35,464 nucleotides of DNA, taken from positions 1 through 35,464 of the forward strand of contig JAJQEJ010000080.1 of NCBI GenBank assembly GCA_021201735.1, in the 5' to 3' direction. Positions 16,204-23,635 of the stretch are shown here, one piece after another (the first letter of the stretch is position 1; every line of letters starts with the position of its first letter). This stretch comes from Oscillospiraceae bacterium. GTDB lineage: Bacteria > Bacillota > Clostridia > Oscillospirales > Oscillospiraceae. The position numbers and the translations under genes were made by a program. The notes beneath the pieces were generated by a model, which worked only from the letters and a program-made list of their open reading frames with translations, was not told the origin of the DNA and searched no databases.

Positions 16204-17209
16204 CCGGAATGGATCCTCCAATAGATGTCGGGTCTGCGGCGTAGAGCACCTCGTAATAGCTTTGGATGTCCGTCATGTCGACGCCCGTGATGCAGACCAT
16301 GTTTGCATCCGGGATGGCGGCAAGCGCAATGGCACTGTTTGCCGTAATGCCATACTGCGCAATGCACTCCGCCGCCTCTTCCGGCGTGTCATTGGCGTAG
16401 CTGACCGAAGCCGCGTACTCCGCCAAAAAGGTGTCCACCGCCTCCGGATTCTCCGCTGCAAATTCGGTGCGCGCCACCACACAGCCCATCGTAAAGACGC
16501 CGCCCGCGCCCGATTCCGTCCACGCGGTGTTTAAATTGACCGCGGTGCGCACGTCCGGATTTTGCTGCTGCACCGCCGTCACCGCCGGGACAGGCAGCAT
16601 ACAAAGCTCCACTTCACCCGCCGCCATGAGTGCCGCGAGCTCGTCGCTGTCCTTCCACACGACGGTCACATCCGTCCCCGGCGTCAGATTGTTTTGCTTT
16701 AGCAGGTAATTGAGCACATACTCTGGATTTGCCCCCTGCCCGGTCGCATATACCGTCTTTCCCCTGAGATCTGTGATCCCATGCACCATGTCCCCGTTTT
16801 CCAAAATATAAAGCACGCCGAGCGTGTTGAGCGCCAATAGCTGGACGCCGCCGTCCGTCTTATTGTAGAGCGTCGCCGCCAGATTTGTCGGGATTGCCGC
16901 AATGTCCAGCTCTCCATTAATCAGCTTTGGCATAATCTCATTGGCCGGGTCGGAGGCGAGTGTCACCGTGTAGTGGTTCGTCGTCTCCATCGCGTCGTTA
17001 TCCGCAAGGAGCTTTGCAGCGCCCATGCCGGTCGGCCCCTTCAATAGGCCGAGCCGGACATCTGTCCCCTGTGCCATGGGTTCACTGGCGGAGGGTTCCC
17101 CGCTCGGCGACACGGAGGGGGATTCCACATCTTTCGCGCAGCCCGCCAGCAATGTGAGGGCGCACGCCGCGCTCAGTAGGAGCACAGGGAGTTTTCTCAT
17201 ATTCTTCAT
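16175..17209 (-). CDS. ABC transporter substrate-binding lipoprotein (NMT1/TauA-like)
   Basis: 344 residues. A lipoprotein signal peptide ends in LLAGC with Cys24 as lipidation site, followed by a Ser/Pro/Glu-rich linker (about 28-48) and a type II periplasmic-binding fold. The sequence NGELDIAAIPTNLAATLYNK and GKTVYATGQGANPEYVLNYLL match the NMT1/TauA-like group, which binds nitrate, sulfonates, thiamine precursors or other small molecules. Nothing in the neighbourhood fixes the ligand. AAGGAG lies about 8 nt before the ATG. It is the first gene of the operon, as usual for Gram-positive importers. Confidence 0.93.
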   Translation of the reverse strand: MKNMRKLPVLLLSAACALTLLAGCAKDVESPSVSPSGEPSASEPMAQGTDVRLGLLKGPTGMGAAKLLADNDAMETTNHYTVTLASDPANEIMPKLINGELDIAAIPTNLAATLYNKTDGGVQLLALNTLGVLYILENGDMVHGITDLRGKTVYATGQGANPEYVLNYLLKQNNLTPGTDVTVVWKDSDELAALMAAGEVELCMLPVPAVTAVQQQNPDVRTAVNLNTAWTESGAGGVFTMGCVVARTEFAAENPEAVDTFLAEYAASVSYANDTPEEAAECIAQYGITANSAIALAAIPDANMVCITGVDMTDIQSYYEVLYAADPTSIGGSIPDDAFYYIKK

Positions 17210-17352
17210 TACATTTCTCTCCTTTTATTCTTTATGTCATTGAGTAAAAGTCCGATTTTTTGCAAAATGGAAGGCAAAACAGCGCCAGATGCATAGAATG
17301 GCATAGAAACCATGATAAATCTAGTAAAGGTACGGAAATGGAGGTCATCCGA

Positions 17353-17724
17353 ATGCCACAGGGAATGAACCGTCAGCGCGGATTTGCGGCGGGCGGCAAC
17401 CGGCAAAACCGGAATAACAGCTTCAACCAGACAAACAGCACGCAGACCGATGCGCAGGCTGCCGCGCTGCTCGCACAGGGGCGGGCGCTCGCTGCCGCCG
17501 CGCAGGAGAACGCCGCCGCGCAGGAGCACATCAACCGCTATCCAAATCCGAATTTCCCCGCCTGCCTCCTCGCGCAATCCACTGCAACATCAGAGGGCGA
17601 TATCCCCGCCTCACTTGAGCGGATTCAGGAGATCCTGAACGAGCAAACCACGCTGCTCGACACCATGTCGGAGCATATGCGCCGCCTGACAAGCGCCATG
17701 CTGTGCACGCAAAACCTGCGGTAG
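17353..17724 (+). CDS. Low-complexity hypothetical protein
   Basis: 123 residues. Residues 1-35 are rich in Asn, Gln, Arg and Gly, the next 35 are a likely Ala/Gln helix (LLAQGRALAAAAQENAAAQ), and the C-terminus is a predicted amphipathic helix (LERIQEILNEQTTLLDTMSEH). I do not recognise a family; the tail suggests oligomerisation. TGGAGG lies 8 nt before the ATG at 17353; the frame extends upstream without a ribosome binding site. It converges on the Rrf2 gene with 8 bp between their ends. Confidence 0.65.
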   Translation: MPQGMNRQRGFAAGGNRQNRNNSFNQTNSTQTDAQAAALLAQGRALAAAAQENAAAQEHINRYPNPNFPACLLAQSTATSEGDIPASLERIQEILNEQTTLLDTMSEHMRRLTSAMLCTQNLR

Positions 17725-17732
17725 CCGCCCGC

Positions 17733-18188
17733 TCATTCCGGCGGAGCGGACTGGGCGCGTGCCGTGTGGGCGGCCAGCTTTTCCCCGTGCCGGGCGACCA
17801 GATCGGCGAGTGTGATGTGATCCACCACGCCGGAGACTGCGTCTTGAATCTCCTGCCAGACGTCAATGGTCACGCAGGTCTCCGCCCGCTCGCAGCAGAC
17901 GGTGCCGTCCACACAGCTGACCGGCGCGAGTGTCCCCTCCAGCGCGCGGAGAATTTCCCCTACCGTGTACGCCTCCGGCGCGCGGGTGAGCAGGTAGCCT
18001 CCGCCCGCGCCGCGGACACTGCGCACCAGATTGGCGCGGGTCAGATGGGTCACAATCTGTTCCAGATATTTTTCCGAAATATCCTGCCGCCCGGACACCT
18101 CACGCAGCGACAGCGCCTCCCCGTTTCCGTAGAGCGCAAGATCAAGCATCAGGCGCAATGCGTAGCGCCCTTTCGTTGAAATTTTCAT
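17733..18188 (-). CDS. Rrf2-family regulator with IscR-like cysteine cluster
   Basis: 151 residues. The N-terminal winged helix (MKISTKGRYALRLMLDLA) is typical of Rrf2 proteins, with a dimerisation helix near the C-terminus. Between them lie Cys92, Cys98, Cys99 and Cys105, matching the C-x5-C-x5-C spacing that holds the iron-sulfur cluster in IscR/NsrR-type members. It is therefore likely a cluster-binding sensor of iron-sulfur status, oxidants or nitric oxide (inference). The start is the ATG at 18188, beginning the conserved MKISTKGRYA; the ribosome binding site is weak. A minus-strand promoter lies at 18231-18259. It is divergent from the aromatic operon, and no suf or isc genes are in view, so targets are unknown. 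Confidence 0.9.
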   Translation of the reverse strand: MKISTKGRYALRLMLDLALYGNGEALSLREVSGRQDISEKYLEQIVTHLTRANLVRSVRGAGGGYLLTRAPEAYTVGEILRALEGTLAPVSCVDGTVCCERAETCVTIDVWQEIQDAVSGVVDHITLADLVARHGEKLAAHTARAQSAPPE

Positions 18189-18230
18189 GTTATACCGTCC
18201 ATTCTCTATCGTAATACTCTGCTTTTTATC

Positions 18231-18259
18231 ATTATATACGCTTTCCGGGAAAGATTCAA
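18231..18259 (-). promoter_or_regulatory. Promoter of the IscR-like Rrf2 gene
   Basis: Minus-strand TTGAAT (18259-18254), 17-bp spacer, TATAAT (18236-18231), about 43 nt before the start codon. Confidence 0.65.
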
Positions 18260-18277
18260 GCAGGAGAAATTTTACGC

Positions 18278-18306
18278 TTGACTTTAGCGGCAAAAAGTGC
18301 TAAAGT
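18278..18306 (+). promoter_or_regulatory. Promoter with overlapping inverted repeat for the aromatic operon
   Basis: TTGACT (18278-18283), 17-bp spacer and TAAAGT (18301-18306). The perfect repeat ACTTTAGC (18281-18288)/GCTAAAGT (18299-18306) spans from the -35 to the end of the -10 with a 10-bp spacer, an apt site for a repressor. Transcription would begin about 25 nt before the leader peptide. Confidence 0.7.
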
Positions 18307-18336
18307 AACAGCGTCGTAAGAAACAGGGGTATTGAC

Positions 18337-18411
18337 ATGAATTTTTACACAGTCCGTTATGTATTTTCCTATTACCGCTATTATAATAGCGGCTATTTTG
18401 CGTACCCATAA
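18337..18411 (+). CDS. Tyr/Phe-rich leader peptide of the aroF-tyrA attenuator
   Basis: A 24-codon ORF starts at an ATG 7 nt after AGGGG and ends with TAA at 18409. Eight codons are Tyr (positions 4, 8, 12, 13, 15, 16, 20, 23) and three are Phe (3, 10, 21); its middle reads YVFSYYRYYNSGYF. This is the composition expected of a ribosome-stalling leader that senses charged tRNA-Tyr and tRNA-Phe. It precedes DAHP synthase and prephenate dehydrogenase, the enzymes of tyrosine synthesis, and sits between a promoter and a strong terminator. Part of the coding sequence (18353-18361) is complementary to 18407-18415. Function is inferred from arrangement and composition, which agree closely with classical attenuators. 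Confidence 0.88.
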   Translation: MNFYTVRYVFSYYRYYNSGYFAYP

Positions 18412-18480
18412 CGGATTGTCGTACAGAAACCTGGTCTACGGAACAGGCGGCAACCCAAAATGGGTTGCCGTTATTTTTTT
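18353..18480 (+). promoter_or_regulatory. Transcription attenuator (alternative RNA hairpins) upstream of DAHP synthase
   Basis: Four segments can be drawn. Segment 1 TCCGTTATG (18353-18361, inside the leader ORF) pairs with segment 2a CATAACGGA (18407-18415). Segment 2b GGATTGTCG (18413-18421) pairs with segment 3 CGGCAACCC (18448-18456) with one mismatch and one G-U. Segment 3 also pairs in the terminator with TGGGTTGCCG (18461-18470). A ribosome stalled on the Tyr codons around 18370-18384 would cover segment 1 and free segment 2 to sequester segment 3. A ribosome at the stop codon would cover segment 2 and let the terminator form. A perfect 18-nt palindrome (18375-18392) lies within the loop of 1:2. 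Confidence 0.8.
18448..18480 (+). terminator. Attenuator terminator
   Basis: A 10-bp GC-rich stem (18448-18457 with 18461-18470), AAA loop, then TTATTTTTTT, 26 nt before the DAHP synthase start. Confidence 0.92.
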
Positions 18481-18505
18481 ACTGAATCAGAAGGGAAGAT
18501 GTAAT

Positions 18506-19531
18506 ATGGTAGTCATTATGAAGTCCGGCTTTTCCCAAAAAGAGCTGGAAAACGCCATTCGCACCATGGAGGACGGCGGCGTAAAGGTCATGGTCTCCAA
18601 AGGCTCAGAAACCACCATCCTCGGCGCGGAGGGGCACGCCGACAAGCTCGATCAGGACAAGCTCTCGCTCCTCCCCGGCGTGGAGCGGGTCATGCGCGTA
18701 AGCGAGCCTTATAAAAAGGCGAACCGGAAATACCACCCGGACGACACCACCATTGCCCTGCCGGGCGGCGCGGTGGTCGGCGGGAACCGCCTCACCATCG
18801 TCGCAGGCCCCTGCTCTGTGGAGAGCCAGCGCCAAATCACCGGCATCGCGCAGTCCGTCAAGTTGGCGGGGGCAGCGGCGCTGCGCGGCGGCGCGTTCAA
18901 GCCGCGCACCTCTCCCTACTCCTTTCAGGGACTCGCCGAGGAGGGTATCCGACTGCTTGAGGAGGCGCGCCGGGAAACGGGCCTGCCCATCGTGACGGAA
19001 ATTATGTCGACCGATGACCTGGAGCTCTTTGAATCCTGCGTGGACGTCATTCAGGTCGGCGCGCGCAATATGCAGAATTTTGACCTGCTCAAGCAGCTCG
19101 GCAAAAGCAAAAAGCCCATCCTGCTCAAGCGTGGGCTCTCCTCCACCATCGAGGAGTGGCTGATGAGCGCGGAGTATATTATGGCGGGCGGCAACCATCA
19201 GGTGATTCTCTGTGAGCGCGGTATCCGCACCTTCGAGACCTTTACCCGCAACACCCTTGACCTCTCGGCCATTCTCGCCGTCAAGCAGCAGTCCCACCTG
19301 CCCGTGTTCGTCGATCCGTCCCACGCCTGCGGGAAAGCGTGGATGGTGGCGCGTATGAGTCTCGCGGCGGTCGCGGCCGGTGCGGACGGCCTGCTGATTG
19401 AGGTGCATAACGACCCGAAAAACGCCCTGTGCGACGGCCCGCAGTCCATCACCCCTGACGAGTTCTGCACGCTCATGCAGCAGCTCGATAGCGTGGCGCA
19501 GTGCGTCGGACGCACGCTGCACGCAGGGTAA
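18506..19531 (+). CDS. aroF: 3-deoxy-7-phosphoheptulonate (DAHP) synthase, AroF type
   Basis: 341 residues. It condenses phosphoenolpyruvate and erythrose 4-phosphate, the first step of the shikimate pathway. An N-terminal ferredoxin-like regulatory domain (about 1-70, with ELENAIRTMEDGGVKVMVS) precedes the barrel, as in the Thermotoga-type enzyme whose N-domain mediates Tyr/Phe feedback. The barrel has VAGPCSVES, GAFKPRTSPYSFQG, the ILLKRGLSSTIEEW stretch and DPSHACG. The ATG at 18506 follows the attenuator and has AGGGA 10 nt upstream; the open frame upstream runs through the leader and terminator and is rejected. tyrA follows after 17 bp. Expression is probably set by the Tyr/Phe leader. 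Confidence 0.95.
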   Translation: MVVIMKSGFSQKELENAIRTMEDGGVKVMVSKGSETTILGAEGHADKLDQDKLSLLPGVERVMRVSEPYKKANRKYHPDDTTIALPGGAVVGGNRLTIVAGPCSVESQRQITGIAQSVKLAGAAALRGGAFKPRTSPYSFQGLAEEGIRLLEEARRETGLPIVTEIMSTDDLELFESCVDVIQVGARNMQNFDLLKQLGKSKKPILLKRGLSSTIEEWLMSAEYIMAGGNHQVILCERGIRTFETFTRNTLDLSAILAVKQQSHLPVFVDPSHACGKAWMVARMSLAAVAAGADGLLIEVHNDPKNALCDGPQSITPDEFCTLMQQLDSVAQCVGRTLHAG

Positions 19532-19548
19532 GAAAGGATTGTCTGTGT

Positions 19549-20409
19549 ATGAAAAAAACCATTGTCATCGTGGGACTCGGCCTCATTGGCGGCTCTATGG
19601 CCCTTGCGCTACAGGGGTTTGAAGAATATGAAATTGTCGGGGTGGATGTCTCTCAGCCCACCCTGCGCTACGCGCGAGAGCACCATGTTGCGGATTACGT
19701 CTGCGCAGACGCTACGGAGGTGCTGCCCCATGCAGACCTCGTCATCCTGGCACTACATCCCAAGGGGATCACGGAATTTTTTTCCGCCTTTCGCGATATC
19801 TTCCGCCCCGGCTGCGTGGTCACCGACGTCTGCGGGGTGAAACGTGCCGTCGCGGACGCCGCCGCCGTGCTGCCCGATACGGTCGACTATATCGGCACGC
19901 ACCCGATGGCAGGCACCGAGTTTTCCGGCATCAACAACGCCTTTGCGGAGATGTTTCAGGACACCCATTTGATCCTGACCCCCCGCCCGGAGAGCACGGA
20001 GGCGCACGTCGCCCTGCTCACGCGCATGGCGATGTACATGGGCTGTAAAGATGTCTATCGCACCACCCCGGAGGAGCACGACCGCCTCATCGCCTACACC
20101 AGCCAGCTGATGCATATTATCGCCCTGTCCGTCTGTGACGACCCGCAGTTTTTCGACTGCAAGGGCTTTGAGGGCAGCTCCTTTCGTGGCTGCACAAGGG
20201 TTGCCGCGCTTGATGTCGCCCTCTGGACGCAGCTGCTGAGCATGAACGCGGGTGCGCTCGTGGAGGTCATTGACCACCTGCGGGATAACCTCACTGCATA
20301 CCGCGATGTGCTTTCATCGGGCGATACCGCGCTGCTCGCCGAAAAGCTAACCGCCTCCTCCGACCGCAAGCGCAAGCTCGACCTCACAGGGCCGGATCTG
20401 CTCGCTTGA
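19549..20409 (+). CDS. tyrA: Prephenate dehydrogenase
   Basis: 286 residues. It oxidatively decarboxylates prephenate to 4-hydroxyphenylpyruvate for tyrosine synthesis. The N-terminal nucleotide-binding motif is VGLGLIGGSMA (residues 8-18). Further family motifs are THPMAGTEFSGI and the helical C-terminal domain with HIIALSVCDD and FEGSSFRGCTRVA. No ACT domain follows, so feedback control may lie mainly in the leader peptide and DAHP synthase. AAGGA lies upstream of the ATG at 19549; the longer frame overlaps aroF. It is the last gene of the attenuated operon. Confidence 0.95.
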   Translation: MKKTIVIVGLGLIGGSMALALQGFEEYEIVGVDVSQPTLRYAREHHVADYVCADATEVLPHADLVILALHPKGITEFFSAFRDIFRPGCVVTDVCGVKRAVADAAAVLPDTVDYIGTHPMAGTEFSGINNAFAEMFQDTHLILTPRPESTEAHVALLTRMAMYMGCKDVYRTTPEEHDRLIAYTSQLMHIIALSVCDDPQFFDCKGFEGSSFRGCTRVAALDVALWTQLLSMNAGALVEVIDHLRDNLTAYRDVLSSGDTALLAEKLTASSDRKRKLDLTGPDLLA

Positions 20410-20415
20410 TTCGGT

Positions 20416-20568
20416 TCATTCCTTATACAAGTTCTGGCCAATCTCTCCAGCTTGGAGCTGTTTCAGTTCTGTTGTATACTTTCGTTTACCCATAAATAAA
20501 GCACTCCCCAAAAGTTGTTCAATGGTTACTTCTAGCATAACACATTGTCTAACTTTTGGGGAGCACTT
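20416..20568 (-). mobile_element. IS3-family insertion sequence remnant (left end)
   Basis: On the minus strand an ATG at 20493 opens a 25-codon frame beginning MGKRKYTTELK, the typical start of IS3/IS150-type OrfA transposases, which then runs into unrelated-looking QLQAGEIGQNLYKE and stops at 20416. Upstream of it two copies of a 24-nt end-like sequence (20499-20522 and 20545-20568) face each other, sharing ACTCCCCAAAAGTT in the left arm. The rest of the transposase is absent. This is a deletion derivative between tyrA and the patB-type gene. Confidence 0.6.
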
Positions 20569-20682
20569 CAAGCCCCTAAACTACCGGGTTACTTCTTGTA
20601 ACAAATGGGGGCAACCGTCTGTGGTAGTGCCCTTCTGTTGTTATTATACGCCCATTCGTCCGGGACTGTCCATGGTAGGATA
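20569..20682. other. Intergenic region between IS remnant and aminotransferase gene
   Basis: Only weak hairpins are visible (for example GGGCA...TGCCC at about 20607-20630). No gene is supported, and no clear terminator is seen for the convergent tyrA and patB-type transcripts. Confidence 0.4.
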
Positions 20683-21864
20683 TCATCTGTATCTGTGCAG
20701 CGCCTTGTCCATGCGCTCCATCGCCTCCTGCAAAACCGACCGCGGGCAGCCGATATTGATGCGCTGGAAGCCCTCCCCGCCCGCGCCGAAAATCGTGCCT
20801 GCGTCCAGCCACAGCCCCGCCTGATGCACCATAATGTCATTGAGCGCTTTGTCCGTCAGGCCCAGCGCACGGCAGTCCAGCCAAAGCAGGTAGGTACCCT
20901 CCGGCTCCACGAGCCGGAGCTGCGGCAGGTGCGATGCCAGAAACTGCCACACAAAATCCACATTTCCGGTCAAGTACGCCTTCAATTCCTCCAGCCACGG
21001 CGCGCCATAGGTATATGCCGCCTGCGCTGCGACCAGCCCCATGACGTTCGGCTGGCTGTAGCCCGCCGCGTCCATCTGCCTCCGCATACGCCTGCGGGAG
21101 TCCGGATTGGGCACAAAGATATTCGAAAGCTGCAACCCCGCCATGTTAAACGTCTTCGACGGCGCGGTGCAGGTGACCGTGATATCGGCAAAGGCGGGCT
21201 TGATACCCGAAAAAACCGTGTGATGGTGGCCCGGATAGGTGAAATCCGCATGAATTTCATCGACGATGACCTTAACGCCGTGTTTTAGGCAGATATCCCC
21301 CATCGCCGTCAGCTCCGCCACGCTCCACACTCTGCCCACCGGGTTATGCGGGCTGCACATGAGGAAGATTTTTACCTGATTTTGCGTGATTTTTTCCTCA
21401 AAGTCCTCCAAATCAATGGTATACCTGCCGTCCTGATACCGGAGCTCGTTTATGACCGTCCTCCGGTCATTATCCCGCGCAAACGACAAAAAGGGGTAGT
21501 ATACCGGCGTCTGGATGAGCACCGCGTCGCCCGGCTCGCTCAGCGCACGGATTGCGACGCAGGCGGCGAACATCACGCCCGGGGTTTTGATGAGCCATTC
21601 GGGGGATATCTCCCACCCGAACCGCGTTTGATACCATTGTTGCAGTGCGTTAAAATAGTCCTCACCCGCCGCGTCGCTGTACCCAAAAATTCCATGGCGG
21701 CAACGCGCTTCCAGCGCGTCAATCACCTCCGGCGGCGACGGGAAGTCCATATCCGCCACCCAGAGCGGCAAAATATCCTTCGGCCTGCCCCGCTGCTCAG
21801 CAAAATCATACTTTAGGGAGTCACTTCCGTGCCGATCAATGACCTTGTCGAAATCATACCGCAT
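20683..21864 (-). CDS. patB: MalY/PatB family C-S lyase (cystathionine beta-lyase-like aminotransferase fold)
   Basis: 393 residues, full length for the family. It is a fold-type I PLP enzyme: NPVG (174-177) in SPHNPVGRV, Asp202 in VDEIHADF for the pyridine nitrogen, and the Schiff-base Lys237 in APSKTFNMAGLQ. The N-terminal LPLWVADMDFPSPPEV is diagnostic for MalY/PatB proteins, which cleave cystathionine or cysteine to thiol, pyruvate and ammonia. The start has GGGGAGG 6 nt upstream inside the end of the preceding gene, which it overlaps by 11 bp, so the two are translationally coupled. Its place behind a Cys/Met lyase and a CymR-like regulator supports a role in sulfur amino acid metabolism. 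Confidence 0.92.
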   Translation of the reverse strand: MRYDFDKVIDRHGSDSLKYDFAEQRGRPKDILPLWVADMDFPSPPEVIDALEARCRHGIFGYSDAAGEDYFNALQQWYQTRFGWEISPEWLIKTPGVMFAACVAIRALSEPGDAVLIQTPVYYPFLSFARDNDRRTVINELRYQDGRYTIDLEDFEEKITQNQVKIFLMCSPHNPVGRVWSVAELTAMGDICLKHGVKVIVDEIHADFTYPGHHHTVFSGIKPAFADITVTCTAPSKTFNMAGLQLSNIFVPNPDSRRRMRRQMDAAGYSQPNVMGLVAAQAAYTYGAPWLEELKAYLTGNVDFVWQFLASHLPQLRLVEPEGTYLLWLDCRALGLTDKALNDIMVHQAGLWLDAGTIFGAGGEGFQRINIGCPRSVLQEAMERMDKALHRYR

Positions 21865-23005
21865 GTTTATCCTCCCCTAATGCCTGCTCCAGATCGGCGA
21901 TCAAGTCCTCCGCAGACTCCAGTCCCACCGAGAGGCGCAGCAGACATTCCGTAATCCCCTTCGCCTCGCGCTCCGCCTGCGGCACGTCCGCGTGGGTCTG
22001 AAGCATGGGATACGTCATGAGCGACTCCACTCCGCCGAGGCTTTCGGCATATTGAATCAGTGAGAGCCGCTCCAGCAGGCGCACCGCCGTCTCCTCCCTG
22101 TCTACCGCAAAGGAGATCATCGCGCCAAAGCCGCGCGCCTGCTTCCTTGAAATCTCATAGCCGGGGTATGTGGGCAGGCCGACATAATGCACCTGTCTGA
22201 CCTTTGCCGCATCGGTGAGCCACCGCGCGATTTGACCGGCTGTCTCCTGTTGCCGCTCCATGCGGACCGGCAGGGTTTTGATGCTGCGGATAAGCAGCCA
22301 GCTGTCAAACGGAGACAGGCAGGCCCCGGTGGTTTTATAGAGAAAGCGCAGGCGCTCAGCAAGGTCAGCGTTGGCAACCACCAAAAATCCCGCCAGCGTG
22401 TCGTTGTGCCCGCAGAGGAATTTCGTGCCGCTGTGCACCACCACATCCGCCCCCAACGCCAACGGGTTTTGGAAATACGGCGTGAGGAAGGTGTTATCCA
22501 CCACGAGCAGCATGCCGTGCGCCTTGCACAGCCGCGCGGCGGCGGCCAGATCGGTCACCTGCATCATAGGATTGGTCGGCGTCTCAACAAAGAGCGCCTT
22601 TGTCTCCGGGCGTAAAAGCGCCTCCACCCGCTCCAGATGCGCGGTATCCACAAAGTCAAAGGTGATGCCGTTTTTCATAGAGACGTTGTGAAACAGGCGG
22701 TGCGACCCTCCGTATAGGTCGTCCGACGCGATGATATGATCCCCCGGCGCGAACAGCTCCATCAGCGTCGTCACCGCCGCCATACCGGTGGAAAAGGCGA
22801 TGGCGTCCGTCCCGCCCTCCAAGTTCGCCACGACTTGCTCCAGCGATGCGCGGGTCGGGTTTTGCAGGCGGGCGTAATCAAATCCCGTGCTCTGCCCTAC
22901 CCCCGGATGCCGGAAGGTCGCCGACTGAAAAATAGGCACACTCACCGCGCCCGTCGTATGATAGCTATCGCTGTCCCCATGCACGCATAGCGTTTCAAAA
23001 TCCAT
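21854..23005 (-). CDS. Cys/Met metabolism PLP enzyme (cystathionine gamma-lyase/synthase-like)
   Basis: 383 residues of the Cys/Met PLP-dependent family. Visible motifs are YARLQNPTRASLEQ, the Tyr99 stretch DDLYGGSHRLF, Asp170 in VVDNTFLTPYFQNP and the Schiff-base Lys195 in HSGTKFLCGHND. These enzymes either make cystathionine from O-acylhomoserine or split cystathionine; sequence motifs alone do not separate the two. The ATG at 23005 has AGGAG 11 nt upstream; a GTG at 23017 directly abuts that site. It follows the CymR-like gene by 28 bp and overlaps the PatB-type gene, giving a regulator-lyase-lyase operon divergent from cysK. Reverse transsulfuration or methionine synthesis are both possible. 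Confidence 0.92.
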   Translation of the reverse strand: MDFETLCVHGDSDSYHTTGAVSVPIFQSATFRHPGVGQSTGFDYARLQNPTRASLEQVVANLEGGTDAIAFSTGMAAVTTLMELFAPGDHIIASDDLYGGSHRLFHNVSMKNGITFDFVDTAHLERVEALLRPETKALFVETPTNPMMQVTDLAAAARLCKAHGMLLVVDNTFLTPYFQNPLALGADVVVHSGTKFLCGHNDTLAGFLVVANADLAERLRFLYKTTGACLSPFDSWLLIRSIKTLPVRMERQQETAGQIARWLTDAAKVRQVHYVGLPTYPGYEISRKQARGFGAMISFAVDREETAVRLLERLSLIQYAESLGGVESLMTYPMLQTHADVPQAEREAKGITECLLRLSVGLESAEDLIADLEQALGEDKHAV

Positions 23006-23033
23006 CGCATTTCCCACTCCTTTTCCTCATATC

Positions 23034-23480
23034 TTATATATAGAACATCAAAGCCTCTTCCTTGCGCAGCCGCTCCGCCTGCGTAGCAAGGTCGTAGAGG
23101 GTAACTTTCCCCAGCGCATCCCGCACCGTTTGATCGAGCACCTGAAACACAGATTGTCGCATCACCAAGTCAATTTCAGGCGCTTTTTCGGTAACGGTAC
23201 CCTCCGCGGGCTCAAACAATGCTGTCTCTACCGCCAATAGAATATCAAGTGCTTTCACTTGCCAGGGCGGATGGGCCAACTGATAGCCGCCCTGCGCACC
23301 CTTGGTTGAGGTCACAATCCCGCAGCGTTTCAGGAGGGAAAACACCTGCTCCAGATAGATCTTTGAAATGCCGAGCCGCTCTGAGATACTCACGACGGTG
23401 ATGGATTCCCGGCTGTCGTACAGCGCGGCCATATGGGTCACAGCGGCAAGCGCATAGCGCCCCTTTGCGGAAATCCTCAT
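23034..23480 (-). CDS. Rrf2-family regulator, CymR-like
   Basis: 148 residues. It starts with MRISAKGRYALAAVTHMA and has the Rrf2 winged helix with ISKIYLEQVFSLLKRCGIVTSTKGAQGGYQLA. Unlike the other Rrf2 protein in the window it lacks the central cysteine cluster, as does CymR, the repressor of cysteine metabolism that acts together with CysK. The ATG at 23480 has GAGGTGA 5 nt upstream. It leads an operon of two sulfur amino acid lyases and is divergent from cysK. A 17-bp operator overlaps the start of its own transcript and recurs at cysK, so autoregulation and cysteine-dependent repression are inferred. Confidence 0.92.
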   Translation of the reverse strand: MRISAKGRYALAAVTHMAALYDSRESITVVSISERLGISKIYLEQVFSLLKRCGIVTSTKGAQGGYQLAHPPWQVKALDILLAVETALFEPAEGTVTEKAPEIDLVMRQSVFQVLDQTVRDALGKVTLYDLATQAERLRKEEALMFYI

Positions 23481-23496
23481 GTCTCTCACCTCATTT

Positions 23497-23513
23497 CATA
23501 TACGTTTTATATG
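23497..23513 (-). promoter_or_regulatory. CymR-type operator at the regulator's own promoter
   Basis: CATATA-N5-TATATG, reading CATATAAAACGTATATG on the minus strand, differs at one position from the site at cysK. It lies directly after the transcription start predicted from the promoter at 23521-23549. Confidence 0.75.
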
Positions 23514-23520
23514 TATTGAA

Positions 23521-23549
23521 ATCATACCTGATCAGAAGGTTTTTGTCAA
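23521..23549 (-). promoter_or_regulatory. Promoter of the CymR-like operon
   Basis: Minus-strand TTGACA (23549-23544), 17-bp spacer, TATGAT (23526-23521). The divergent cysK promoter has the same two hexamers and spacing. Confidence 0.85.
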
Positions 23550-23596
23550 CCATAAATATCTATAAAACATATCGGAAAAATATTTTTAAAAACTGC

Positions 23597-23625
23597 TTGA
23601 CAAATGCTTCCGTTGGCGGTATGAT
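23597..23625 (+). promoter_or_regulatory. Promoter of cysK
   Basis: TTGACA (23597-23602), 17-bp spacer, TATGAT (23620-23625). The operator follows 10 nt downstream. Confidence 0.88.
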
Positions 23626-23635
23626 AGTTTCAATC

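Noticed and set aside
17260-17352. N-terminal extension of the low-complexity protein
   Set aside because: TGGAGG at 17339-17344 points to the ATG at 17353, and the upstream part has no start with a ribosome binding site.
18332-18337. TTGACA as -35 of an internal promoter downstream of the leader start
   Set aside because: No acceptable -10 lies 16-18 bp downstream. The TTGACT/TAAAGT promoter at 18278-18306 is properly spaced and would transcribe the whole leader.
18359-18505. N-terminal extension of DAHP synthase
   Set aside because: The open frame runs through the leader ORF, antiterminator and terminator. It lacks a ribosome binding site, and the family N-terminus begins at 18506.
20545-20824. 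Plus-strand ORFs around 20522-20824
   Set aside because: They span the IS remnant and the antisense of the PatB-type gene, with no supporting signals.
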